From contig CAVPXC010000006.1 in assembly GCA_963709505.1 (NCBI GenBank), positions 1-58,404 on the forward strand: a stretch of DNA of 58,404 bases, written 5' to 3'. Positions 42,942 through 52,024 of this stretch are shown here, piece by piece. The first letter of the stretch is position 1; every line of letters starts with the position of its first letter. The stretch comes from CAVPXC01 sp963709505 (GTDB lineage: Bacteria > Chloroflexota > Anaerolineae > JAAEKA01). The position numbers were made by a program, and so were the translations under genes. The notes under the pieces were generated by a model that searched no databases, had not been told where the DNA came from, and worked only from the letters and a program-made list of their open reading frames with translations.

Positions 42942-45494
42942 ATGAACGTTCTCGGACGTTTTTCCATCTTCCCGCGCATCCCCGAGCCGCTCAGCCGCCT
43001 GCCCGAGCTCGCGTACAACCTGTGGTGGTGCTGGAACGTCGATGCACAAGCTCTGTTTGGCGATATCGACCCCGGCCTTTGGGAACGCGTAACCCACAAC
43101 CCCGTCAAGTTTCAGCGCGAGGTGAGCCAGGAAAAGCTCGACGCTGCAGCCGCCGACCCGGCTTATCTCGGACGATATCAGGCGGTCATGGAGCGCTTCG
43201 ACGCGTACATGTACCCCAACGAAACCTGGTTTAGCCGGCACTACCCCGACCTGGCCGAGAATACGATCGCCTATTTCTCAGCCGAGTTCGGCCTGCACGA
43301 AGCACTGCCGATCTACTCAGGCGGCTTGGGGGTCCTATCCGGCGACCACTGCAAAACCGCCAGTGACCTGGGCTTGCCCTTTGTGGCCGTCGGTTTTCTG
43401 TATCCACAAGGCTACTTTACCCAGTACATCAACTCGGACGGCTGGCAAGAAGCTCGTTATACGAAGCTCAGCTTCTCCGAGGTGCCAGCGACCCCTGCCG
43501 TTGGCAAAGACGGCAAGGAGATCCTGATCAGAGTCGGGCTGCCCGGCCGCGACGTTTACGCCAAGGTGTGGAAGATACAGGTCGGCCGCATCCCGCTCTA
43601 CCTGATGGACACCGACGTGCCACAAAACCAGCCGGGCGACCGAGAATTGAGCGCCCGCCTGTACGGCGGCGACCAAAACCTGCGGATCAGCCAGGAATAC
43701 GTGCTGGGCATCGGCGGCGTGCGCGCCGTGCGTGCCCTCGGGATCGAGCCGGCGGTCTGGCACATGAACGAAGGCCACTCGGCCTTCCTGGGGCTGGAAC
43801 GCCTGCGGGAGTATGTCGAGGAGCAGGGTCTGAGCTTCCCCGAAGCGCTCGAGGTCGTGCGAGCCAGTTCGGCGTTCACCACCCATACCCCTGTGCCGGC
43901 CGGCCACGACGTCTTCAACTGGGATCTGATGGACCGTTTCTTCCAGCACTTCTGGCCTCGCCTGGGCCTGGAACGCGACGCCTTCCTGGCATTGGCGCGG
44001 CACGATCAGGTCTGGGGTCCCGGCTTCAGCATGACCGTGCTCGCGCTGCGGACGGCAGCCTATACCAACGGCGTCGCCTGGCTGCACGGCGTCGTCTCGC
44101 GTGAAATGTGGAACTGGCTCTGGCCGCAAACGCCGGCGGAGGAGGTGCCAATCGGCTACGTGACCAACGGCGTGCACCTGGAGACCTGGCTGGGGCCGGA
44201 GATGGCCGCCTTGCTCGATCGCACTCTGCCGCCAGGCTGGCGCGAGCGCCTGGATGAGCCCGGTCTGCTGGACGGCATCTTCGCCATCCCTGACGCCGAG
44301 TTCTGGCACGCGCACATGGCGGCCAAGCGGCATCTGATCAACTTCGTGCGCTCGCGCGCCCGCCAGCGAGCCATCCGCCAGGGTGAAGGCCCCGCCGTTC
44401 TGGAACAGATCGATGACGTTTTCGATCCCGACACCTTCACCATCGGCTTCGCCCGCCGCTTCGCCACCTACAAGCGTGCAACCATGATCTTCAGCGACAT
44501 GGAGCGCTTCGGCCGCATCATGGCCGACCCGGACCGGCCGATGCAGATGATGTTCGCCGGCAAAGCCCACCCGGCCGACGATGCCGGCAAGACACTGATC
44601 CAGCACATCGTACGCGTGGCGCAGATGCCCGAGTATTGGGACAAGATCGTCTTCATCGAAGACTACGACATGAGCGTGGCTCGCTACCTGGTGCAAGGTG
44701 TAGACGTATGGCTCAACAATCCTCGCCGCCCACGCGAGGCCAGCGGCACGAGCGGCGAAAAGGCCGCTATGAACGGCGTACCCAACTTCAGCGTGCTGGA
44801 TGGCTGGTGGGTCGAAGGGTACAACGGCAAAAACGGCTGGGCCATCGGCGAGGACCGTGAATACCGCGACCACGACGTACAAGACGAAGCCGACGCTCTG
44901 TCACTCTACTGGACGCTGGAGCACGACATTCTGCCGTTGTATTACGACCGTGGCGAGGACGGCGTGCCCCACGGTTGGGTGCAGGTCGCCAAGGAGGCCA
45001 TGGCTAGCAGCCTTTGGGCCTTCAGCTTCCGCCGCATGCTGGACGACTACTGCGCTCGACTGTATGCGCCCGCGGCGCGCTCGAGCACACGCTACAACGC
45101 GACGGAATTCGCCATCGCGCATGGGCTAGCGGCTTGGAAGCAACGGGTGATTGAGCATTGGCCGTCCGTGGCGGCCGCGGCTCAGGGCCCACACGAAAGC
45201 CAATACACCATCGGCGAGACCGCGCCGGTGACTGCCCAAGTGCTCCTGGGCAAACTCACGCCCGACGAAGTGCGCGTCGAAATCGTCTATGGCGATGAAC
45301 AAGGCGGCGTGCTGGCCGGGCCTAAAGACACGGCCATGACACTGGACCACACCGATGGGGAGGGAGTGCACCACTATGTGGGTGCCTTTGCTCCCGACCA
45401 CACAGGAGCACTGATCTATGGCGTGCGCGTGCTTCCATATCATCCTGACATGCTGAACAAACATGACATGGCGCTCGCGGCCTGGGCGAACTAA
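42942..45494 (+). CDS. glgP: Alpha-glucan (glycogen/maltodextrin) phosphorylase
   Basis: The 850-residue product starts at the ATG at 42942 behind AAGGAGG. It releases glucose-1-phosphate from glycogen-type glucans using pyridoxal phosphate. The PLP lysine lies in EASGTSGEKAAMNGVPNFSV, and family landmarks include YFSAEFGLHEALPIYSGGLG, VWHMNEGHSAFLGLERL and FARRFATYKRATMIF. The N-terminal domain and LAYNLWWCWN opening match the short bacterial/archaeal-type phosphorylase group, not the E. coli GlgP/MalP type. An extra region of about 90 residues at the end (from about residue 750) is typical of that group. The frame is intact with its own promoter. Confidence 0.95.
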   Translation: MNVLGRFSIFPRIPEPLSRLPELAYNLWWCWNVDAQALFGDIDPGLWERVTHNPVKFQREVSQEKLDAAAADPAYLGRYQAVMERFDAYMYPNETWFSRHYPDLAENTIAYFSAEFGLHEALPIYSGGLGVLSGDHCKTASDLGLPFVAVGFLYPQGYFTQYINSDGWQEARYTKLSFSEVPATPAVGKDGKEILIRVGLPGRDVYAKVWKIQVGRIPLYLMDTDVPQNQPGDRELSARLYGGDQNLRISQEYVLGIGGVRAVRALGIEPAVWHMNEGHSAFLGLERLREYVEEQGLSFPEALEVVRASSAFTTHTPVPAGHDVFNWDLMDRFFQHFWPRLGLERDAFLALARHDQVWGPGFSMTVLALRTAAYTNGVAWLHGVVSREMWNWLWPQTPAEEVPIGYVTNGVHLETWLGPEMAALLDRTLPPGWRERLDEPGLLDGIFAIPDAEFWHAHMAAKRHLINFVRSRARQRAIRQGEGPAVLEQIDDVFDPDTFTIGFARRFATYKRATMIFSDMERFGRIMADPDRPMQMMFAGKAHPADDAGKTLIQHIVRVAQMPEYWDKIVFIEDYDMSVARYLVQGVDVWLNNPRRPREASGTSGEKAAMNGVPNFSVLDGWWVEGYNGKNGWAIGEDREYRDHDVQDEADALSLYWTLEHDILPLYYDRGEDGVPHGWVQVAKEAMASSLWAFSFRRMLDDYCARLYAPAARSSTRYNATEFAIAHGLAAWKQRVIEHWPSVAAAAQGPHESQYTIGETAPVTAQVLLGKLTPDEVRVEIVYGDEQGGVLAGPKDTAMTLDHTDGEGVHHYVGAFAPDHTGALIYGVRVLPYHPDMLNKHDMALAAWAN

Positions 45495-45675
45495 TCTGAG
45501 AACCGCGGACTGGCCGAGGCGCGGACCAGGACTATCCGCAAGTTTTCAGTGACGATTGCCGAAAGAACCCAACGCACGGGCGTCTCACTTGAGCGAATTC
45601 TTTACCGCTTGCAGGTTGCAGAAGACGTGCCACTTGCAACCTGGTACCTGCGACCCTTGCTAAGGCAAATATTCA

Positions 45676-46224
45676 ATGCCAAACTCGTCTGCTGTCAATG
45701 CTGGATCTTCTCCGCTCAACGCCGGCATCATCCGCCGCATTCGCCAGAACCATGCCGTTGAGCATGCCACCATCACGGTGTTGATGGCCCGCCAGCGCGA
45801 TGTGTCTCTGCTCGGCGGGCGCAGCAACCATCGCGGCTTCCACGTCTACGGCCAGGTGGAGACGGCTGCGCTCGAGGCAGCGGTGGCCGAGGCGCTGGCG
45901 CGCCTGCAAAGCGGCGAGGCCGGGCTCGCCATCCATCCCAACTGCGGCACCAACCTGGTGGCCTCCGGCACACTGGCGGGACTGGCGGTCATGACAACCA
46001 CGGCGATCGCTCGGCGCCAACGAGCGAGTGTGATCGACCGGATACCGCTCGGCATCCTCGCGGCCACGGCCGGCATCATCGCCGGCCGGCCGCTGGGTTT
46101 TCGCCTGCAGCGCAGCGTAACCACCTTGGCCGACGTGAACGACCTGCGTCTGGGCCCAATCACCCGGCGTCAAATCGGGCGCTTCATGGTGCATTTCGTG
46201 GCTCTCGAGGCAATGCCGCGGTAG
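45676..46224 (+). CDS. DUF6391 family protein
   Basis: The 182-residue product has IIRRIRQNHAVEHATITVLM with an HAVEH motif that resembles a metal-binding HxxEH, then DVSLLGGRSNHRGFHVYGQV. The second half has LAGLAVMTTTAIARRQR and ILAATAGIIAGRPLGFRLQR, weakly hydrophobic stretches. This combination matches the family known as DUF6391, found in chloroflexi and cyanobacteria. Its function is unknown; the HxxEH suggests a metal site, but protease activity is not shown. The start at 45676 has no strong ribosome site nearby, and upstream 45500-45675 holds no gene. Confidence 0.65.
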   Translation: MPNSSAVNAGSSPLNAGIIRRIRQNHAVEHATITVLMARQRDVSLLGGRSNHRGFHVYGQVETAALEAAVAEALARLQSGEAGLAIHPNCGTNLVASGTLAGLAVMTTTAIARRQRASVIDRIPLGILAATAGIIAGRPLGFRLQRSVTTLADVNDLRLGPITRRQIGRFMVHFVALEAMPR

Positions 46225-46312
46225 CAAGTTGCAGGTTGCAGGTTACAGGTTGCAGGTTGCAGGTCGCACACGGCGCGCAACTTGCCACCTGCCACTTGCA
46301 ACCTGCAGCTCC
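46223..46312. repeat. Inverted arrays of a second heptamer (GCAGGTT / AACCTGC)
   Basis: Tandem GCAGGTT-like units (46229-46265) face their mirror forms (ACCTGCC ACTTGCAACCTGC, 46285-46308). The same unit also occurs once or twice near 45608-45652. The structure parallels the AGTCAAC arrays at 42731, again between a stop codon and the next gene. Confidence 0.8.
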
Positions 46313-46349
46313 TCGAATTCTGCGCAACCACCTGAACGGCAGAGATACG

Positions 46350-47401
46350 ATGATTTCCCTGTTGCACGGCCCCGATGATCTACTACGAACCGAACACCTT
46401 GGCGTCATCCGAGCCGCGCTGGGCCCGCCGGAGCTTGCTGAGCTGAGCACGACCTGGCTGGAGGGGCGCAAGACCACGGTGGCCGAAGTGTGCTATCACT
46501 GTGAGGTCATGCCGTTCCTGACCGCGCGGCGGCTGGTGATCGTCGAGGGATTGATCGCTCAGCTCAACCGGCGTTTGCATGCCGGCAAGAGAGGGGACGG
46601 CGGCGAGGCCAAGCCTGTGCCGGCCAAGGCCAAGTCCGCCGCGGAGGAGGATCGCAGCGCGCTGCTTGCCTATTTGCCCGGCATAGCCGATACGGCCGAT
46701 CTTGTGCTGATCGAAACGGAAACACTCGATCGGAACGACAAGACGTTCAAGGAATTGGCCAAGCTGGCGGGCGAGGGCAAGGCCGAGTTGGTGGTGTGCG
46801 AGGCGCCCAGAGATGAGGAGCTACCGGGATGGGTGTCCAAGCGTGCGCAGAAGAAAGGGGTGCGAATTCGACTCGGACGCAGCCCTAGACCTTGCCACCA
46901 GCGTCGGGCGCAACCTGCGACTGCTCGACAATGAGTCTCGACAAGCTGGTGGCCTACCGGGCCGGCGAGGGCTCGATCCGCAAACAGGACGTGCGGCTGT
47001 TGGTGCCGTACTCGAAGGAGGCCAGCGTCTTCGACATGGTCGATGCCATCGGCCAACGCGATAGCGCCAAGGCCATGCGCCTGTTGCGCGAGCTGGAGGA
47101 GGACGGCGCAGCGGCGCTTTATTTGCTCTCGATGATCGTGCGACAGATCCGCATCCTCGTGCAAGTCTCCGACCAAATGGCGCAGGGACATTCGAAGGAC
47201 GAGATCGCCAGGGCCATCGGCCTCCACCCCTTCCCCACGCAAAAAGCGATGCAGCAAGCGCGCCAATGGCGCATGGCGGACCTCGAAGCGGCCTACGACC
47301 GGCTGTTGGAGACCGACCTGGCCATCAAGACCGGCAAATTGCCCGATGAGCTGGCGATCGATTTGCTCGTCGTGGAACTCAGCCAAAGAAAGCCAGCGTG
47401 A
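46350..47401 (+). CDS. holA: DNA polymerase III subunit delta (HolA), two frameshifts
   Basis: The subunit is the clamp-loader wrench that opens the sliding clamp. It reads MISLLHGPDDLLRTEHLGVI, then LVIVEGLIAQLNRR, TADLVLIETETLDRNDKTFK and, after corrections, NLRLLDNELDKLVAYRAGEG then SIRKQDVRLLVPYSKEASVF. It ends LAIKTGKLPDELAIDLLVVE. Two single-base insertions are needed: an extra G in the GGGG near 46860 and an extra T near 46933. Corrected length is 350 residues, right for the family. HolA is essential, so sequencing error is the likeliest cause unless a second copy exists. As written, no functional subunit is made. Confidence 0.85.
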
Positions 47402-47437
47402 GCTGACCTGAGAACAGCAATCCAATCGCTCTGCCGG

Positions 47438-48338
47438 CTATTGCCGGGTGGTCTCGTCCAAAAAATCTCCCATCAAAAGAAAGCTCATTGAGATCAGCAA
47501 GATGCACAGCGCCGGAAGCACCAATACCCACGGGTTGCTACTCATCATCGACCGGCCGGAGAAGAAGAGGCCTCCCCAGCTGACGGTGGTGAATTCACTG
47601 CCATCGACCGCCGCAGTCACGCCAACTCCGAGGTAGCCCAGCATCGCCTCAAGCAAAATCACCACCGGAATAGTCACGACGATCCAGACCACGATCACAT
47701 GCGACACGTTGGGCAACAAGTGGCGGCTCATCACCCTCCACGGAGACGCGCCTATGCTAATCGCCGCTTCCACGAACACCTGAGATTTGAGTTGCATCAG
47801 ATTGATGCGGATCAATCGCGCTAGGCTTACCCAGCCTACCGCCGCAAATCCAATCACCAGGGTAATCAACCCGTGAAACCAGGTGGGGGAGAGTTCTGGT
47901 GCGGAAGATCAACACGATGATCACCATGACCATAATGCCCGGGAGGGAGGCTAACATGTCGACAAACAACATGATAAAGGAATCGGACCGGCCGCCCGCA
48001 TAGCCCGCGACAAGGCCGACAAGCGTGCCGATCAACGCCGCCAGGGAAACAGCCGCCAATGCCAGGAATATGGCCGTGCGGGTACCGTAGATCATCCGGC
48101 TGAGAATGTCCCGGCCATACCGGTCGGTACCCAGCGGATAATCAGAATCGCCCGGGATGGGCACGTTCTGCACCCATGAAGGAGGCAGGCTGCCCTCGGT
48201 GACTCGCCATTGATACGGATCATGTGGGGCGATCCAGGGCGCTAACACGGCAACTAGCCCCAGCACCAGCATCACAAACAGGCTAAACCAGACTGCTTTC
48301 TTGCGCCAGGCTCGTTTCCATTGGAAGGATTTGATCAT
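47438..48338 (-). CDS. dppC: ABC transporter permease, DppC type, one frameshift
   Basis: It is the second peptide/nickel-type permease of a pair. It starts MIKSFQWKRAWRKKAVWFSL and has DYPLGTDRYGRDILSRMIYG with the usual LGTDxxGRD. After a one-base shift near 47895 comes ITLVIGFAAVGWVSLARLIR, and the EAA loop is EAAISIGASPWRVMSRHLLP. It ends LLMGDFLDETTRQ. The start overlaps the dppB stop (ATGA). Corrected length is 300 residues. It pairs with DppB at 48335. No ATPase or binding-protein gene of the system lies in the window, since holA follows convergently. Confidence 0.85.
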
Positions 48339-49363
48339 GGGGCGCCTCCCTGCTTGATCGATCGCAGGCGAGGATCCAGAATTTGGCAGATGATCTCCGT
48401 GACCATATTGACGAGCACGATACCGGTCGCGTAGACCAGGGTCAAGCCCATGATCATCGGATAGTCGAGCGCCATCACGGCTTGCCAGAATCCGCGCCCG
48501 ATCCCTGGAAACGCATAGAGGCTCTCGACGATCAATAGCCCGGCGAACATCTCCATCAGCGTAGGCCCCACAAAGGTGATGATCGGAACCAGCGCATTGC
48601 GCATGACGTGAACGAGCATCACGCGATCTTCCGTCAGCCCTTTGGCATGGGCCGTGCGGATGTAGTCCTCGCCCAGGATATTGATCAGGGAGGTGCGCGT
48701 CACTCTGGCGATGCTGGCCATCGGCAGCACCGCCAGCACAAGCGCAGGAACGATCCAGTGGCTCGGGATATCCCAATCCGGCAAGACGTTGATGAGCTTT
48801 AGCCAGGACGCGAGGACGATAATGGCCAGCAAGCCGAGCACGAAATTCGGTATCGAGACGAGCGCAGCCAGGCCGACAGAGAGCGCACGGCTCGACGCAG
48901 CATAGGGCCTTCTGGCGCCCCAAATCCCCAGGAGAATTCCCATCCCAGCGGCAATCACGGATCCTAGTAGAACCAGACGGATCGAATACCCGAACCGGCT
49001 CTCCCAAAATGTCTTCCCCTCAGGGGCGCCGAAGAGAATATCTTGCACGCTGCGACCGCGCTGTTGGATAGACGGCCCAAGATTGCCGCAGATCACGCCG
49101 CAGAAGATGGTGCCGTCATCTTCGACATCGCCAATTAGGTAGCGGGTGTACTGGCGCCACAAGGGTAGGTCCAGCCCGAAATGGTGGTTCATCACCCGCA
49201 CCACGGATTTGTCGGTCCCCGGATTCTGCAGCATACGCTGCGAACTCGCATAATTGCTCCAGGGGCTGCCCGGGACGGAATGCATGAGTAAGAACGTGAT
49301 CAGCGTAACACCCACCAGGATTGCGATCACCCGGAGGGATTTCGTAAGCAGAAAGCGAAGCAT
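48335..49363 (-). CDS. dppB: ABC transporter permease, DppB type
   Basis: The 342-residue product starts at the ATG at 49363 (MLRFLLTKSLRVIAILVGVT). It carries LITFLLMHSVPGSPW, the classic DppB/OppB N-terminal line, six hydrophobic segments and the EAA-like HAKGLTEDRVMLVHVMRNAL before ESLYAFPGIGRGF. The frame is intact. This permease moves peptides, nickel or other solutes with an external binding protein and cytoplasmic ATPases. It overlaps dppC, forming a two-gene unit transcribed away from the exonuclease gene. Confidence 0.9.
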   Translation of the reverse strand: MLRFLLTKSLRVIAILVGVTLITFLLMHSVPGSPWSNYASSQRMLQNPGTDKSVVRVMNHHFGLDLPLWRQYTRYLIGDVEDDGTIFCGVICGNLGPSIQQRGRSVQDILFGAPEGKTFWESRFGYSIRLVLLGSVIAAGMGILLGIWGARRPYAASSRALSVGLAALVSIPNFVLGLLAIIVLASWLKLINVLPDWDIPSHWIVPALVLAVLPMASIARVTRTSLINILGEDYIRTAHAKGLTEDRVMLVHVMRNALVPIITFVGPTLMEMFAGLLIVESLYAFPGIGRGFWQAVMALDYPMIMGLTLVYATGIVLVNMVTEIICQILDPRLRSIKQGGAP

Positions 49364-49523
49364 CGCGGCTGACCTCTTCAGCTTTGCAATACTGACGACT
49401 TGTACGTACCATTGTATCATTAAACACCGCAATTGAATACGGTGGGTTCAACGAATCGCGCCGGCACGCAACTATTCGCTGAGGCCGGCCCACTCGAATA
49501 ACAACCCGAACTAGAAGAATGCC

Positions 49524-50315
49524 ATGACCGGACCGCTCACCCTATTTTCCTGGAACGTCAACGGCGCTCGGGCGGTGTACAAGAGCGGCTTCATGGATTG
49601 GCTGGCCGCGGCCGACGCCGACATAATCTGCTTGCAAGAGACCCGCGCCGAAGAGCACCAGGTACCGGCCGAGCTGCGCCTGCCTGCGGGGTATCATGCG
49701 TTCTGGAACCCGTCGCGCAGCAAAAAGGGCTACAGCGGCACGGCTTTGCTTACCCGTGAGGCGCCGCTGAACGTCGAAATGGGACTGGGGATCGAGGAAT
49801 TCGACCGGGAGGGGCGCACGATCATGGCAGAATACCCCTCGTTTGTCCTACTTAACAGCTACTTTCCTAACGGCAGCCGCGATCACAACCGGGTTCCCTT
49901 CAAGCTGGCCTTCTACGACGCATTCCTCGCCAAGTGTGAGGCGCTGCGCGTGGCCGGCAAGCGAGTCATCTTCTGCGGCGACGTTAACACCGCTCACCGG
50001 GAAATCGACTTGGCGCGGCCAAAGGAGAACATGACCGTCACCGGGTTTCTGCCGGAGGAGCGCGCCTGGCTCGACAAGATCACGAGCTTGGGTTATGTCG
50101 ACACGTTTCGCCACTTCTACCCTGACTTGGCCGGGCAGTACACCTGGTGGCATCAGGTCACCTTCGCCCGCGATCGCAACGTCGGCTGGCGGATCGACTA
50201 TTTCTTTGTTGCGCCCGAGGTTCTGCCAAGGGTCACCGACGCTTTCATCCTGTCTGACGTCATGGGCAGCGACCACTGCCCGGTGGGAATGCGGCTGGCG
50301 GGGGGAAGCGATTAG
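49524..50315 (+). CDS. xth: Exodeoxyribonuclease III
   Basis: The 263-residue product has all family motifs: TLFSWNVNGARAV, IICLQETRAEE, KKGYSGTALLTRE, LNSYFPNGSRDH, IFCGDVNTAHREIDLARP, VGWRIDYFFV and SDVMGSDHCPVG. They include the metal Glu, the catalytic Asp/Asn and the terminal Asp-His pair. It acts in base-excision repair as an AP endonuclease and 3' exonuclease. Its length is normal and the frame intact. It has no operon partner. Confidence 0.95.
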   Translation: MTGPLTLFSWNVNGARAVYKSGFMDWLAAADADIICLQETRAEEHQVPAELRLPAGYHAFWNPSRSKKGYSGTALLTREAPLNVEMGLGIEEFDREGRTIMAEYPSFVLLNSYFPNGSRDHNRVPFKLAFYDAFLAKCEALRVAGKRVIFCGDVNTAHREIDLARPKENMTVTGFLPEERAWLDKITSLGYVDTFRHFYPDLAGQYTWWHQVTFARDRNVGWRIDYFFVAPEVLPRVTDAFILSDVMGSDHCPVGMRLAGGSD

Positions 50316-50779
50316 AGCGATTGCCGTTCGGGCCGATTGGCCGACGATGCCAACAAAGTTCGCCGGGCTGTGAATTTGCGCGAGATCGGAAAGCTCGTCG
50401 CCAAACATGACGTAGATCATTTACCGCCGGCCGAATGTCCAGTACAATGGACATATCAGGGGCGCGGCGTCCTGAGCCGCCACCACAGCGCGTGCATAGG
50501 TGCAGTTGCACCCGCTAGATTGTCCTGGCCGTGGGAAAAGCGAGCGGGTAGCTTTACGCAGCGCGCTTCGCGTGTATAATGCTTCTCAGAATACCGGAGG
50601 CAAGGCACCCAATCAGCCTCCCACCCCCAGAATTTCCAAAGATGGGTCGAAAATTGAACCTCAGAAGGACAACGTGCGACATAATCGGCGTGATTGAAAA
50701 GCAAGCCGGATATCTGGTTGAAGTTGTTTCGCAACCGTAGTCAAGCGGATTCATTGGTTCTCTGACCTAAAGATCAACC
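50316..50779. other. Intergenic region upstream of the defence-like operon
   Basis: It holds no convincing gene. A weak fragment (AVNLREIGKLVAKHDVDHLP, about 50365-50424) cannot be placed. A candidate promoter lies at 50553-50580. Confidence 0.4.
50553..50580 (+). promoter_or_regulatory. Candidate promoter of the BREX/Pgl-like operon
   Basis: TTTACG (50553-50558) and TATAAT (50575-50580) are 16 bases apart, about 200 bases before the first gene of the operon. The leader has no supported gene. Confidence 0.5.
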
Positions 50780-51517
50780 ATGACGGATCGACCCTCAACA
50801 CTCCAGGATTTCCCATACGAGGCAGGTATCCAGGCCATTAAAGACAGCCTGGACTTCTCTGACTTCGACACCTTCTACCAACACGTCCTGCACAGCCTGC
50901 CGCAAAACTCTCCTGAGACGCGTAGACGCTACGCCACCTTGGTGACTCGCTGGTTCTTTCCGGAGCACAGGCTGGGTGGCTTGCTTTCGCGCGTGTGGGA
51001 CGCCTATCATGATGAAACGCTGTTGCTGGAGCTAGTTAGAGTCACGACTTTGGAAACAGAACCTGTAATCGCCAACTTCGTGACTGACATCGTCTACGCC
51101 ACAGCCCCTGGCCAGGTTTTTGATACTGCGATGGCTCGAGATTACGTTGTAGCCACATACGGATCATTCAAAGAGAATTCATACAAACGGCTGCTTCTGA
51201 CCGCGCGTCAACTTGGCTTCATAACTCGCCATGGTAACGTATGGTTGGTATCCGCCATCTCTGCTCCTGTCAACGGGCTCCTCATCTTGTTGCACGCTCG
51301 GCTCGCGCCAACGCCCCGCATCGTAAGGATTTCGGACTTGTTGGCTGCGCCGTTTTGGCGCTATTTGGGCTACCGAGATGCAGAGCTGGTTCGCTCGGCA
51401 TTACGGGATGCCCATGCCACTGGCTTGATTGCCCGCTATAGTGTCGTAGATGACCTGGAGCAGATCACAACACGCTATAGCTTCGACGATTATCTCGACC
51501 ATGCCTTCCGCTTGTAG
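50780..51517 (+). CDS. BrxA-like (DUF1819-type) small protein
   Basis: The 245-residue all-helical-looking product includes NSPETRRRYATLVTRWFFPE near the N-terminus, LLLELVRVTTLETEPVIANF in the middle and FKENSYKRLLLTARQLGFI followed by late DAELVRSALRDAHATGLIA. The order (small helical bundle, a conserved middle, then a winged helix before the C-terminus) matches BrxA of BREX systems, a DNA-binding protein of about 200 residues. Identity by eye is low, so this is a judgement from architecture and position, directly upstream of a giant PglY/BrxC-like ATPase. The start has no clear ribosome site. Confidence 0.5.
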   Translation: MTDRPSTLQDFPYEAGIQAIKDSLDFSDFDTFYQHVLHSLPQNSPETRRRYATLVTRWFFPEHRLGGLLSRVWDAYHDETLLLELVRVTTLETEPVIANFVTDIVYATAPGQVFDTAMARDYVVATYGSFKENSYKRLLLTARQLGFITRHGNVWLVSAISAPVNGLLILLHARLAPTPRIVRISDLLAAPFWRYLGYRDAELVRSALRDAHATGLIARYSVVDDLEQITTRYSFDDYLDHAFRL

Positions 51518-51523
51518 ACTCCC

Positions 51524-52019
51524 ATGGTATTGGACGACTTCAAAACCCTTCTGAATAACTTCGCAAAACGACCGGTGCCGCCGATTGCCGATCGTCATGT
51601 TTACCTGTGGCACGGCGAGTTGTCAGCACTGCATGCCTTGCTACCACCAGGTCTGAGCACGACTATGGATCTGTTCGGCATGACTCTGAACGCTGCAGCG
51701 AACCCCTTTTTCGATTGATGAAGCGCGACGCGTTTTGCAGACAGCCATCCAGTCGTGGCTTGATCACCATGCGCCTTTGTCCGGCACTCAGCAAGTGGTG
51801 ATGGTCACGGGCGCAGCGCTGCTGGCGAGGTACCGAGTCCCGACCAGCGCCTTCTTCAGCTCGGCAGGGGAGTCCCAGATGTTTGTTTTCGTCGTGCCGC
51901 GACACGAAACTGCCCTTCAGTCACAGGGGTCGCTGCCTGGCTATGTTGATTTCAACCCCCAAGGTACTTTGGAGTATCTGCAGACGAAGCTCGGCGACCC
52001 AGCGACCATCGGAGCGTAA
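51524..52019 (+). CDS. Unrecognised small protein in the BrxB/BrxF position, one frameshift
   Basis: It lies 6 bases after the BrxA-like stop and reads MVLDDFKTLLNNFAKRPVPP then HVYLWHGELSALHALLPPGL. One extra T in a T5 run near 51709 breaks the frame. Corrected, it reads NPFSIDEARRVLQTAIQSWL, then QQVVMVTGAALLARYRVPTS, and ends at 52019. Corrected length is about 164 residues. BREX operons place BrxB or BrxF between BrxA and the large ATPase, but no DUF1788 or P-loop signature is visible, so it is left unnamed. The large ATPase starts 5 bases later. Confidence 0.5.
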
Positions 52020-52024
52020 ATGCA

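Noticed and set aside
43335..44882. 515-residue minus-strand open frame
   Set aside because: It lies inside glgP and has His/Val-rich low-complexity sequence; a shadow.
50365..50424. UbiB/ABC1-kinase-like fragment
   Set aside because: Only about 20 residues resemble it, with no further motif and no frame continuing.
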